From contig NQMI01000217.1 in assembly GCA_002270565.1 (NCBI GenBank), positions 32,498-45,065 on the forward strand: DNA of 12,568 nucleotides, written 5' to 3'. The notes under the pieces are model-generated. The model had not been told where the DNA came from. It did no database searches and saw only the letters and a list, made by a program, of their open reading frames with translations. Within the stretch, counting starts at the first letter, position 1; every line of letters begins with the position of its first letter. A program made the translations under genes and the position numbers. Of the stretch, positions 1-8,397 are shown one piece after another. Origin of the DNA: Stenocarpella maydis (Eukaryota; Ascomycota; Sordariomycetes; Diaporthales; Diaporthaceae).

Positions 1-996
1 AATTAAAATATTAATTAAAGTTATATTTCAAATATAATCCTTAAATAACATTATAATAAATAATTTTATTTGGGAATTCTATTTATATATGAATATATGA
101 ATATATAAATATTATATAATTATTATTTTAGCCTTAAATTTCGAAATATTTAAAACTAAAGTTATAAAAAGTATCCTTATAATATTAATTGAACTATTAA
201 CTTTAAATATATTCTTACTTAATAATACTAATGTTATTGCAATTAACGAGCCTTTACGTTAATACAATAATATCTTAATTAATAAATAGAGATATTTCTT
301 AAAGCTTAAGGTTAAAATTTAATACAATCTTTATAATATTAGGATTGTTAAGATTAATATTTAATACCTTTAATAGAGAACTTATTATTAAATATAAAGT
401 AAATATAATTTAATATAAATTATAAATATAGTTAATCAAAGTTATTATGTGAAACCTAATGAAAGAGTCATAATAATATTATATAATCATTGAAACTATC
501 AAATTATTCAGTATTTACTTAAAACTAAAATATATACTTAAGGGCCTTTTTTCAATAATAAGAATCAGAAATATTTCTTAAGAATATTATAAGGCTACTA
601 TTTAAAGAGCTTATAACTTTAAGGAATTATATTATTTTATAATAATAAATTTAAAACTTATTAAGTTTAATAGTATGTATTCTTTTATATTAAAGCTCGC
701 TACTTTGATATTAAATAAATGTATTGTTAAAAGAGTACCTAAAAGTAATATAAAAGATATATAAATATTATTTTTTAAAGACTTTAAGTTTAAACATCTT
801 TTATTAAAGTCAAATATTAAGTAAAATACCTAAAGCTATAAGAATATATTAGAAATATAATCAAACTATATTAAAAAAGTAAAACCCTCAGGATAAGGTT
901 ATAAAAAGAGGTAAATGATATAAAGTAGGAACAATAAAGTAATAAAGGCTATATATTACTAAGGGCTATACATATTAAAAATAAGGTAGTAAGTAT

Positions 997-1295
997 TATG
1001 AAGTAATAACTATAAGGTAGTAATTATAAAGTAATAATTATAAAGTAGCAACTATAAGGTAGCAAGAGCTACAAGGGCTATAAAGTAATAAGAGCTCTAG
1101 ATAATAAGAGGTAAAGCATCAAATACTATAAAGCAGTAAGTATAAGGCAGTAAGTATAAGGCAGTAACTATAAAGCAATAACTATAAAGCGGTAAGGGTT
1201 ATAAGGGCTATAAAGTAATAAGGGGGCTATAAATACTATAAAGTAGCAAGGGTTATGAAGCAGCAAGTGGGAATTACTAACTATAAAGTAATAAG
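997..1295. repeat. Degenerate 14-bp minisatellite
   Basis: The unit is approximately TATAARGYARYAAN. Five units run head to tail in perfect 14-bp phase at 997-1066, and five more at 1127-1196. Isolated units follow at 1209-1222, 1237-1250, 1254-1267 and 1282-1295. Differences between units are nearly all A/G or C/T transitions. Fourteen is not a multiple of three, so the array is unlikely to encode a repeat protein. Looser matches begin around 930. Confidence 0.8.
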
Positions 1296-1887
1296 GACTT
1301 AAAATAAGTCTAAAGGAAGAAGAGATAACTTATTAGAGCTTATTATACTACTAGTGCTAAGTAGCCTAGAAGTAAGCTTACTATAGATATTTAAAGTACT
1401 ATATAGACCCCTATTAGGCCTTATTAGAGATACTAGCTATTAAATAGTGGCTGATAAATAGCAAGGACCCTTAATAGAGAACTGGCCTGCTTGAGTTAAA
1501 TTAAGTATCTTTGCCTTTGTAGGCATGCTAGCCTTATTAATCTACATTTACTTCTATAACCCTAAGAATTACTAAGACTAATTTAATTTAATTAAGTCTA
1601 TATAGCTACTTCCCTATAAGTTAAAACGAACTATAGCTTGCTAAAGAATAATAATTATACTTCCTTATATATCAATAGAGTTATTACACAAATAAAGGTA
1701 AAATAAATAATTAATATAATAATTAAATATAAGTTAAAGTAAGAGTAATACTAAAGCTTTAGGATTATAATATATTAGGTAACTACTTTTTATTGGCTAA
1801 GATTGATATACTAATAATTACTTTGGAAAGCTATAAAGGATATTTTAAATAAATTTAAGATTTAAAGAATACAGGTTTAAAGAATAA

Positions 1888-2073
1888 AGAGATATCTTTA
1901 AAGAAAATACAGAAACTATAGAAGTTTTTGAAGAATATCTATTGAGTAGTAGAGACCTAGAAGCTTAAAAAGTATATATAATTTACCTAGTAAATAGCTA
2001 TATTTATGTAAAATATAGTTTTAAAAGAATGCTTGAGGTTTTCAGTAACCGTTATATTTGGAAAGATAAGATA
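1888..2073 (+). pseudogene. Short relic reading frame, unassigned
   Basis: One frame stays open for about 62 codons with a single internal TAA at 1966-1968, flanked by TAA at 1885-1887 and 2074-2076. It reads acidic then mixed, with pieces such as TETIEVFEEYLL and RMLEVFSNRYIWKD. Such length and amino-acid variety are unusual in DNA this rich in A and T. The bounding and internal stops are all TAA, which a C-to-T change makes from CAA. It may be a fragment of a RIP-mutated transposon gene. I do not recognise a family, and chance is a real alternative. Confidence 0.2.
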
Positions 2074-2448
2074 TAAAATATATATTATTAATTTACATTA
2101 TTAATATACTTAAATTAGGTTTTAATAATCTTTAAATCTTTCTAAAGAGCGTTTTAATAATTATAAATATAATTAAATCCAGACTTTAGGTTATATTATA
2201 CATTTATAACGTATTATATAATACTAATAAAGGACTTTTTATATTTTTTATATTAGGAATAACGGAAGATTTAAGTATTTTAATTAATAATATATTTAAC
2301 AAGTACTTGGTTTTTTAATTCAGTTGAGTTCATAGGTATTAATATATAATATCTCATGACTTTATAATTAATTTATTTGATATATTATTCTCTTACAATA
2401 ATAATATACCTTAGATATCAAATAGAATAACTGAAAAATATTATATTT

Positions 2449-2868
2449 CTCTCATCAGAATCTAAATACATTAGAATATGATAAAATGTTTTCTTTATTA
2501 AATATATTTATTTATTTTATTATAACAGCACTAATTAAGTAAAAATAAAATAAAATAAAAAACTTAAATATTAAGGAAATTTATATAGTATTAATATTTA
2601 ATAAGAAATTTAGTTTTAAGCCTTTTAATTAGCTATTTGTTACTTTTCTAACTTTAAGTATGAGGTAGTCTTTATAGTAAAGGCAGATTGCTAGAGTAAG
2701 TAAGTAAAGTAAGCAAGTAAGAGCGAGACGCTATTATTATAAAGGCTTAAGGTTAATTCCCATTAGTATTAAATTCTCTTTTTTTATCCTTATTTTTCTT
2801 TCATTATTCTCAAAAATGATTCTTATAGGCTTTAAGGAACCTATTTATAAAATATACCCTAAGTAAGA
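2449..2868. repeat. Direct repeat, copy 1
   Basis: This stretch is repeated in the same orientation about 447 bases downstream. Shared landmarks in the same order are: a TCTAAATACATT-like start, a run like AAAATAAAATAA, a stretch near 2613-2632 resembling TTAGTTTTAAGCC-TTTTAATT, CTAACTTTAAGTAT (2648-2661), a GTAAGTAA-rich stretch (2698-2722), a T-rich stretch near 2777-2800 and CTTATAGGCTTTA (2822-2834). The copies are heavily diverged by transitions and indels. They could be the two LTRs of a lost retroelement or a tandem duplication; RIP has erased terminal dinucleotides, so I cannot decide. Confidence 0.7.
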
Positions 2869-2893
2869 AAAGAAAGCAACTAAGAGATATTAA

Positions 2894-3336
2894 GTCTCTC
2901 TTATAGAAATTTAAATACATTTAAATAATTTATAATTTATTTTCAAAAACATATACTTACTTATATTACTGTAGAAACGTTAATTAAATAGTAAAAAATA
3001 AAATAAGAGGCTTAACTATTAAGGAATTTTATATATTTCTATAGTAAATATTAATATTTAGTAAAAAGATTTATTTTAAGCCCTTTAATTCGCTCATTCT
3101 TACTTCTCTAACTTTAAGTATAGGATAGATAGCTTTATTAATAATACCTATATACCCATTTCTTTGTTGCAAAAGTAGCTTACTCAAGTAAGTAAATAAA
3201 GTAAGTAAGGACAAGATGCCTTTATTACCTTTATGTTTAAGATTTAATTCCTATTAATATTAAAACTTTCTTTTTTTAATTTCTTTTATTATCTTAAATG
3301 CATAGCTCTTATAGGCTTTAGAAAAGCTATCTATAC
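2894..3336. repeat. Direct repeat, copy 2
   Basis: This is the second copy of the unit at 2449-2868. It carries the same ordered landmarks: AAATTTAAATACATTT start, TTTATTTTAAGCCC-TTTAATT (about 3070-3091), CTAACTTTAAGTAT (3108-3121), a CAAGTAAGTAAATAAAGTAAG stretch (about 3184-3205) and CTTATAGGCTTTA (3309-3321). It is somewhat longer in the middle because of an insertion near 3130-3180. Only some 25 bases separate the copies, so no element body survives between them. Confidence 0.7.
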
Positions 3337-3670
3337 TATATTATAGTATTATATATAAAACATTAAAAATTTAACTAGCTTTATATATTCTTATAGGTTT
3401 CACATTATTTTTATTAGAGTTTTAAATACCTTAAATTATTAAAAGTATTTTTCTTGCTTAAGATATAAGATATATATTCTTATTATAAAAAGCTAATATA
3501 CTAAATATTTAAATAGGTAGCTTAGTATAAGAATAATATAAGAATTAGAGATATAACTAGTATTAAAAAAGAATTATCCTATTCAAAACGTTAATACTTA
3601 TAGGGCCCTCGTATATTTACCCTAACCTTTTTAAATTAATACATTTATTTAAAAATTAGGAATTAGGTAT

Positions 3671-3710
3671 AGTTAATACTAATTAATACGAATCAATACG
3701 AATTAATACT
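3671..3710. repeat. 10-bp tandem repeat, four units
   Basis: Four consecutive 10-mers, AGTTAATACT, AATTAATACG, AATCAATACG and AATTAATACT, sit in perfect register. Differences are single substitutions. No function can be inferred. Confidence 0.75.
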
Positions 3711-4030
3711 AATTTTTATTAATTAATTAGCCTTATGAGGGTACTAGTGTTAATAAAACTTAATAAATGTTATAAAATTAATTTCCTTGCTAATATAGTT
3801 GATTTACTAATAAGTTATATTATATTTTTATAAATAAATATATCATTATTATAAAAATATTAAAAAAGTATTTATTAATTTCATTTTAATTTAAAATGTA
3901 CTATAAATAATATATATTACTTTTAGGTTTAGTTATATATAGAATAAAGTTATTAAAGTTTATTAATATTTTTATAACTCAATATATTATAATATAAAAT
4001 ATATTAAAATAATATCAACTCATAAATATA

Positions 4031-4218
4031 TTTCAATAGGGTTATGGCTTAGTATAAGGGCTAGTATGATTAGACCCATGGGTGCCTATAGGCCCCCTTA
4101 TTGCTAAGCCTCTCCTGCCCTATACCAATAGCCCAAGCGTGCTAGGCGTGCCCCTTGCCTGTTTCATTTCTCTCTTTCTTCCTTAGGCTAGCATTTCTCT
4201 AATAATTTACATTGTTTA
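4031..4218. other. Boundary from AT-rich block to GC-equilibrated DNA
   Basis: Base composition changes within about 100 bases near 4040-4100, where C-rich words appear (for example CCTCTCCTGCCC and the palindrome ACCCATGGGT at 4075-4084). Such sharp edges are typical where RIP-affected repeats abut unaffected DNA in ascomycetes. I see no terminal inverted repeat or target duplication marking the edge. Confidence 0.5.
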
Positions 4219-5160
4219 GTGCAAAATTTAAGCCCTCATGCAATTATGCACAAGTCACGTCTCAGTTGGGTGGGGGTACTCTACCTAAATATGACAGGTA
4301 ACACGGACTACAGTCGAGCTGAAGGTGGACCTGTTGATCCTGCCCGACATGATCCATACATGATTAATAACTCCGCGCATAAACTTCCGTTTCTGGTCTG
4401 CTGCATATGGCTGAATGTATATTTGTTGCTATCATGTGGGTCTTGAGTCGGTCTCTGCGATCGATCGGTGAGGCTGTGTTGATCTTTTGTTGACAAGGAG
4501 CTCAAACCTTGTTAACAGCCAAGGTATCATGGCCGCTTTTGAGCCCCCCTCCGCCTCCCTTTGTTTTTGTTACGTCTCATCTTCGCTTTGTATGCCGCAT
4601 TTGATATAATCAGGCCGTCTAAATGACCTACTATTCACCGGAGTGGATGTTCCGGCACCATCCCGCGCCGGATGGTTGATTCAAGGATAATCCATTTAAC
4701 TAAGTCCCCTCGCATGCTGCTGCAAGAGCCAAATATAGTTGGAGGAGCTATTGATGACCTCAGGATCTTGCAATAAGCATGTAACCAACGCTAGACGAAG
4801 GTCTTCCACAGTACACACTAAATTCACGATTAGCCCGGCACATAACAAACGAAGAATCTCAAACGTGAACAAAAAACGTACACGGCTATCTGCAATTGAA
4901 GCTTTGGGCTCATCAGGCATCATTTTGACCAGTTTTACTATTGAAGAGTGCACGTCCAGAGACTATCAAAGAACATGTTGGATCTTCAACGCTATGTACA
5001 CTAGTTGTCTCCTAATTTCTCCCCGTCCCCAAATATCCTGTTTCAAGATGTTCCGTATCACTTCATTTTTCCTAAATTATGAAATTTCTAAATTTAGTAA
5101 TCATTCTGTGAATCAGAGTTATGCTGCCCGATTGGGATTATCGCAAGCTTGACGTGAGTC
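4219..5160. other. No supportable gene
   Basis: Composition is balanced, yet no frame convinces. A 137-codon plus-strand frame at 4739-5152 and an 85-codon minus-strand frame at 4696-4953 overlap each other. The first is basic and Ser/Thr-rich. The second has a hydrophobic stretch (LLCAGLIVNLVC) and many leucines, so it might be a fragment of a decayed gene. Neither has a recognisable domain, a good start context or a clear intron. I leave both uncalled. Confidence 0.4.
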
Positions 5161-5251
5161 TACATGACACCCAGTGTAACTTTACAGGGTAACTCGAGGA
5201 TCAAATGTCTAGTTGCCGCCACAAAGGCTGAGAAGCGTTTGATACATGTTG

Positions 5252-6355
5252 CTATAGGCACACCATCAACAAATCAATCCCAATCAGGACAATACATACT
5301 TCTGCCCAATCAATCTTTCTCGTTCGCCACTCAGTCGCTTCAGGCGCTGCCGAGGCAGAAGCACAGCTGCCATTTTTCGTCGGAATTTGTACCAAAGGCT
5401 TGCTCCAAACTCCACTAGCTCCTCCCGACGGCGAAGAACACAGGGGCGTGATTTGAGAGTAGGGAATCCATTGACTTAGTACTCCCTGCGATGGCATTTG
5501 GGTTATCGGATGGCTGTGCAGGAGATGCGGAGCCGGACCTTCCACTTCGCGGCGTATGGTCCCTGACTTGATCACCAATCTGGGTGTTGTTGGTATGCGT
5601 AAAGGACTGAAAGTCGGGCTGGGTTTATTGCCATGGCAAGACCTTGGTTTTTGCAGGCTTCTGGGGCGAGGTCTCATATCCAGAAGCCTGGTTCTGCCGT
5701 ATAAAGGAGTTTACGGCTCTGACCCTTCATTTCATGACCATGCATCGGAAGGAATCTGTTGGCTTTGGAAAATATGGCGTCCACCACGGGGGCAGTTCAG
5801 TGCATGTTTCAACCTGGTCCTTAAAACCATTCATGGTAGTGTATGTCGTGCACCACTTTTGCGGTAGAGTAAAAGTCTCTATGGACTCAGAGCAGGTTGC
5901 AACAAACGAGCCTGTAATTACCACAGTCAGGGGACTTGTGCTTGGACGTACCGTCACTAAGGCACCCCCACTAGCCGCGGGCGCCTCAGTGTTATCCACA
6001 GATTTGTCTAGACCCTGTGAGATTGTGACCGTGGAACTTGTGGCTTTGGACCCGAGACTCAGAAACTGGGAGCTTGTAAGGCCTTAGTTGTTTTTACAGC
6101 GCCTGTGGAGGTGGCAGACGTATCAGCGGTGATACTGAGGGTGATCATGCCACCAGCGCTGTTCGTACTGAACACATCCAGAGTACTGCTGGGCAACTTT
6201 AATACTGCTTCCTATATGCATGCGTTGTGCGCGGAGGGGATATAAACAGCCAGAGCCCGGATAACAAATGTTGTCGGACAGTCACCGCACAGCTGGGTGT
6301 CGCCTCTAGAGGAGCATTGCGTGCAGACTTTGATAGTCAACACCAGCCATTTCAT
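5252..6355 (-). pseudogene. Decayed gene for a Ser/Thr-rich, probably surface protein
   Basis: Two minus-strand frames join into one protein-like reading. The first runs from ATG at 6355 to a TGA at 6061-6059, crossing one TAG at 6214-6212. It begins MKWLVLTIKVCTQC, has four clustered cysteines (CTQC, LCGDC), then a Ser/Thr-rich stretch such as MITLSITADTSATSTG. The second overlaps it in another frame (6083 to 5418), crossing TGA at 5729-5727 and TAA at 5627-5625. It carries STVTISQGLDKS, a Cys/aromatic part (QKWCTTYTTMNGFKDQVETC) and a Ser/Pro/Asn-rich tail. A third frame ends at 5252 with a hydrophobic end (VCIVLIGIDLLMVCL) that could be a GPI-attachment signal. Known fungal wall proteins have this Ser/Thr-rich plan; a specific family is not recognised. 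All three in-frame stops are one C-to-T change from Gln or Arg codons. The coding strand is an inference; weak plus-strand frames overlap. Confidence 0.45.
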
Positions 6356-6510
6356 TACCGAGGAGGGGGATCTAAGGGGAAAACGCTTGGATGCATCTTA
6401 CAGTTGTTCCAGTTAAACATCTTTTCAAGTCCCTAGTATCTAACGATACCAGGATAATACGGCTGTCTAGGAATGGGTGCTTTATAAATGCCTCGATGTA
6501 AAATACTCAC

Positions 6511-6633
6511 GGTCTGTTTGACGAGATCGTCTGAATCTGCGGAATTCAATGTCGCTCGCGTGAATATCATATGTGGGAAGGCAAGTCCATATATGCATGC
6601 TTGGATCCGATGCAACCTGACTCGGGGCTCCAC
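6511..6633 (-). pseudogene. Possible 5' exon of the minus-strand decayed gene
   Basis: A 41-codon minus-strand frame starts with ATG at 6633 and runs to a consensus fungal 5' splice site, GTGAGT, at 6510-6505. Acceptors CCTAG (ending 6467) or ACAG (ending 6463) would give an intron of 44 or 48 bases, within the usual size for ascomycetes. No good branch-point motif is visible, and both acceptors soon meet a stop in the next exon. It lies upstream of the decayed surface-protein gene and in the same orientation, so it may be its first exon. That link is inference. Confidence 0.2.
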
Positions 6634-6636
6634 TGT

Positions 6637-6770
6637 CTCGGAAGAACGAGAGTGAGCCCCCCCCTGGTAAAATTACCCCTGTACCGCACAGACCACTATA
6701 AAATGCTCGTCTTCACGCGCGCGCCCACGCAGCGCGAATAAGGCTTCTTCTTCCTCACATCCTCAAAATG
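6637..6770 (+). repeat. Left inverted arm
   Basis: The arm holds, in order, CTCGGAAG, a C8 run (6657-6664), the imperfect palindrome GGTAA-AA-TTACC (6666-6677), CCGCACAG, a TATA box and a pyrimidine-rich stretch ending in CCTCAAAATGG. It pairs with 7158-7288. Confidence 0.65.
6697..6704 (+). promoter_or_regulatory. TATA box of a core-promoter-like stretch
   Basis: TATAAAAT lies 71 bases before an ATG in good fungal context (CCTCAAAATGG at 6761-6771). The stretch between is CT-rich (CTTCTTCTTCCTC), as at many fungal transcription starts. Upstream lie two CCCCT words resembling stress-response elements and the GGTAA-AA-TTACC palindrome. Layout suggests a real promoter; activity is inferred only. 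Confidence 0.45.
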
Positions 6771-7127
6771 GCACGCCCCCTACTGAAGCCGCCGCTAGCA
6801 TTGTATCGCGCTCTCTTCGTCTTGGGTGGCTATCCTTGTATTTCAGCGCTCTCGCGACCTTCTCCCGCTGGCTGGCAGAAAGGCTCGAGGAGTGCTGTTT
6901 GCTTGTCACGTGGGCCAACGCAGTGCAGACTCTCTTCTTTTGCGCTGCTTCGAGCCTCTTTCGAGGAGCTATTCGCTTCTGTGGAAGCCGAGGCAACGAA
7001 GGGAAGGAACTACAGTAAACGCATCAGAAGCATAACGACTACCGCCACCTTTAAACCCACCAGAGTCCTACAGGGGGAGATACCTAGCACTTTTAGGCGG
7101 CTGTGGAGGCTTGGAGCGAGTAGCTAG
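6768..7127 (+). CDS. Open frame of unknown function behind the TATA box
   Basis: The frame is 119 codons, starting at the ATG in CAAAATGG context 71 bases after the TATA box. The product would be basic, with a hydrophobic start (PLALYRALFVLGGYPCISAL) and a positively charged C-terminal half. I recognise no domain. The neighbouring frame (about 6770-7018) also reads protein-like, with hydrophobic pieces such as GWLSLYFSALATFSRWLAE and LLVTWANAVQTLFFCAASS, and lacks only an ATG in phase. A one-base shift near the start may therefore separate the true frame from its start codon. The frame lies inside the inverted unit. It could be a short gene, a broken gene or noise of GC-rich DNA. Confidence 0.25.
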   Translation: MARPLLKPPLALYRALFVLGGYPCISALSRPSPAGWQKGSRSAVCLSRGPTQCRLSSFALLRASFEELFASVEAEATKGRNYSKRIRSITTTATFKPTRVLQGEIPSTFRRLWRLGASS

Positions 7128-7157
7128 TGCGTGGGAGATACTTGCTTCGACAGAGAG

Positions 7158-7288
7158 GAATTTGAGGAGGCGACGGGAGCGTTGTAGGCGCTGCGGTGGG
7201 CGCGCAGCGCCGCTGCGAATAGGCCATCTATAGTGCCTGATGCGGTAAGGGTATTGACCAGGGGGGGGCTCTCCTCGTTTCTTCCGAG
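7158..7288 (-). repeat. Right inverted arm
   Basis: Read on the minus strand it repeats the left arm: CTCGGAAGAAACGAG, C8, TGGTCAATACC, TACCGCA, CACTATAG, GCGCGCCCACCGCAG and CCTCAAAT. Relative to the left arm, the TATA word is changed from TATAAAAT to TATAGATG. The position matching the left-arm ATG reads ATT, so this copy looks inactive. Confidence 0.65.
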
Positions 7289-8124
7289 CACCAGTCAGCA
7301 ATGACCTGGAGTTTCTTAAATTGACCGTTCAAAGTTTGGAAATTTGTAGATATTTATGTCACTGACTTCCCAGGCGCTATTCGATTACAGACGAGATTTG
7401 GCGATTTCGAGGCTTAGAATCCACCCGACCCAGCTCAGCTGGCGGCCTAGACGAGTGAGAAGCCGCAGTGGTACCTGATGTTTTTAGTTGTAGGCGGAGG
7501 AGCCTTTTCAGGAGAGCAGAGCAGGACCTGAAGGATGAAGCCGTCTGAAGCCGCTCAGCGCATCGCACACTGCAGGGCCGTTACTCATATCATTGATGGG
7601 ATTACGGGGCCGTGCCGTGCCTTTGATCCCTACTTAGTACGAGGGGGCTTTATGCTCTCTACGAAAGTTATCCCTCAGGTAAGTCGCAGCACCGTTGTTT
7701 CACGGCAACCCGCTCAGGCACGTTTTAACCTCCTAAGACCCACCTATTCACTCATTTCTCAAAACTTGAGCTATATCAGACAAACTCTCGCCTCTAGGCG
7801 TGATGCATACCTTTCCCTCACCTATCGTCAATCCCAACCTGCGTCTTCAGTGTTCTCAGGGGCCTCTCCTTCAGAGCATCTAGCCCTCTCTTCTTAAAGG
7901 CGCAACTAAGGACGCTTCAGTTCCAGACACCCTTCCTCTTCTTTCAGCTCCTGCTGCTCCAAGCAGCTAACGGACGGATTTCGCTATAATGACATAGCCA
8001 GTGCTACTCATGCAAGCCTCTAAGACCTTACGAAGAGAAGGCAATAGTAGGGGATTTATACATACAACATATAGTAATTCCCGGATTAAATGACCATAAT
8101 ATCCTAGAGGAATAGTATTTCTTT
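7289..8124. other. Open DNA without an assigned gene, one candidate intron
   Basis: A plus-strand frame of 120 codons (7535-7897) starts MKPSEAAQRIAHCRAV and has no recognisable domain. A textbook 5' splice site, CAG|GTAAGT, lies at 7676-7684, and TTCTTTCAG (ending 7947) follows 269 bases later as a possible acceptor. An exon ending at 7678 would carry IIDGITGPCRAFDPYLVRGG. The minus strand also has short frames here (7377-7568). I cannot choose between a spliced plus-strand gene and no gene. From about 7990 the DNA becomes AT-richer and shows nothing. Confidence 0.25.
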
Positions 8125-8134
8125 AATTACTTAG
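8125..8134 (+). repeat. Target site duplication, left copy
   Basis: AATTACTTAG, identical to 8388-8397, immediately precedes the TGTGGC end of the 253-bp element. Confidence 0.65.
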
Positions 8135-8387
8135 TGTGGCATAGTATGTGCAACAGCAACATGGGCTATCGCTACAGGCACCGTACTGTAGCCAGAAGGC
8201 GTAGTTGCTTACTAAGCAACCACTACCCTCTATATAAGACCGAGATAGCTGGCGGGCCACGCCCACTGCACCCACTAATCGAGACAGAGAGAAATACAAC
8301 AACAACAACCCACTCGTATTGCAATAAGTGACCCATCCAAAATCCTAGCCATGTATACCGAGGCCATGTAGATCATTCTAGCCACTA
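8135..8387 (+). mobile_element. 253-bp insertion with 10-bp target duplication (solo LTR or MITE)
   Basis: The element is flanked by the identical 10-mer AATTACTTAG at 8125-8134 and 8388-8397. Its ends are imperfect inverted repeats: TGTGGCATAG-ATG at the left against TAGTGGCTAGAATG read in from the right. Inside are two perfect hairpins, a TATA box (TATATAAG, 8231-8238), a CAA-repeat leader (8297-8310) and a polyadenylation-like GCAATAAG. Promoter plus leader resembles a fungal LTR. The 10-bp duplication is instead what Mutator-like elements make (LTR elements usually duplicate 4-6 bp). No coding capacity. Hence either a solo LTR or a non-autonomous MULE-type MITE. Confidence 0.6.
8171..8220 (+). 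other. Two tandem perfect hairpins upstream of a TATA box
   Basis: GCTACAG (8171-8177) pairs with CTGTAGC (8186-8192) across an 8-base loop. GTTGCTTA (8204-8211) pairs with TAAGCAAC (8213-8220) around a single C. TATATAAG follows 10 bases later. They may be protein-binding palindromes of the element's promoter or RNA stems; the sequence does not say which. Confidence 0.6.
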
Positions 8388-8397
8388 AATTACTTAG
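8388..8397 (+). repeat. Target site duplication, right copy
   Basis: AATTACTTAG, identical to 8125-8134, immediately follows the GCCACTA end of the element. Confidence 0.65.

Larger units (their letters stand above)
1..4030. other. AT-rich, RIP-like isochore
   Basis: By eye this block is overwhelmingly A and T, with TA steps everywhere and almost no CG. It has no open frame of useful length on either strand. This is what repeat-induced point mutation leaves in ascomycete repeats (known biology: CpA to TpA on either strand). Recognisable contents are listed separately: a 14-bp minisatellite, a short relic frame, a pair of diverged direct repeats and a 10-bp tandem repeat. The parts between them (1-990, 1300-1880, 2080-2445, 3340-3670, 3711-4030) show nothing I can name. 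RIP is inferred from composition only; I computed no index. Confidence 0.75.
6637..7288. mobile_element. GC-rich unit with long inverted ends
   Basis: The left end (6637-6732) and the reverse complement of the right end (7288-7190) align through most of about 95 bases. They share CTCGGAAGAA, a perfect 15-base GAG-C8-TGGT (6654-6668 against 7271-7257), TACCGCA, CACTATA and GCGCGCCCAC (6719-6728 against 7205-7196). Weaker similarity continues inward to CCTCAAA (6761-6767 against 7167-7161). Spacing is colinear throughout, so this is one inverted duplication rather than scattered matches. It could be a non-autonomous DNA element, a fold-back element or a diverged inverted duplication of a gene's 5' end. 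No exact target duplication is visible outside (CCACTGT left, CACCAGT right). Confidence 0.55.

Noticed and set aside
997..1295. Possible CRISPR-like array
   Set aside because: Units are contiguous 14-mers without unique spacers; it is a minisatellite.
3616..3625. TACCCTAACC and, at 12004-12014, TATTAGGGTTAGG as telomere-like repeats
   Set aside because: Each holds fewer than two repeat units and sits inside the window with no array.
4329..4344. ACCTGTTGATCCTGCC resembles the 5' end of small-subunit rRNA
   Set aside because: One base is missing in the match and the following sequence does not resemble rRNA at all, so it is taken as coincidence.
5644..6087. 147-codon plus-strand frame
   Set aside because: It lies opposite the Ser/Thr- and Cys-containing minus-strand reading, which is more protein-like; I treat it as a shadow, though strand choice is not certain.
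6909..6914. CACGTG E-box-like site inside the open frame at 6768-7127
   Set aside because: A single 6-bp palindrome inside a possible coding frame is expected by chance.
7631..7643. CTTAGTACGAG resembles a conserved word of large-subunit rRNA
   Set aside because: The match is too short and neither side continues as rRNA.
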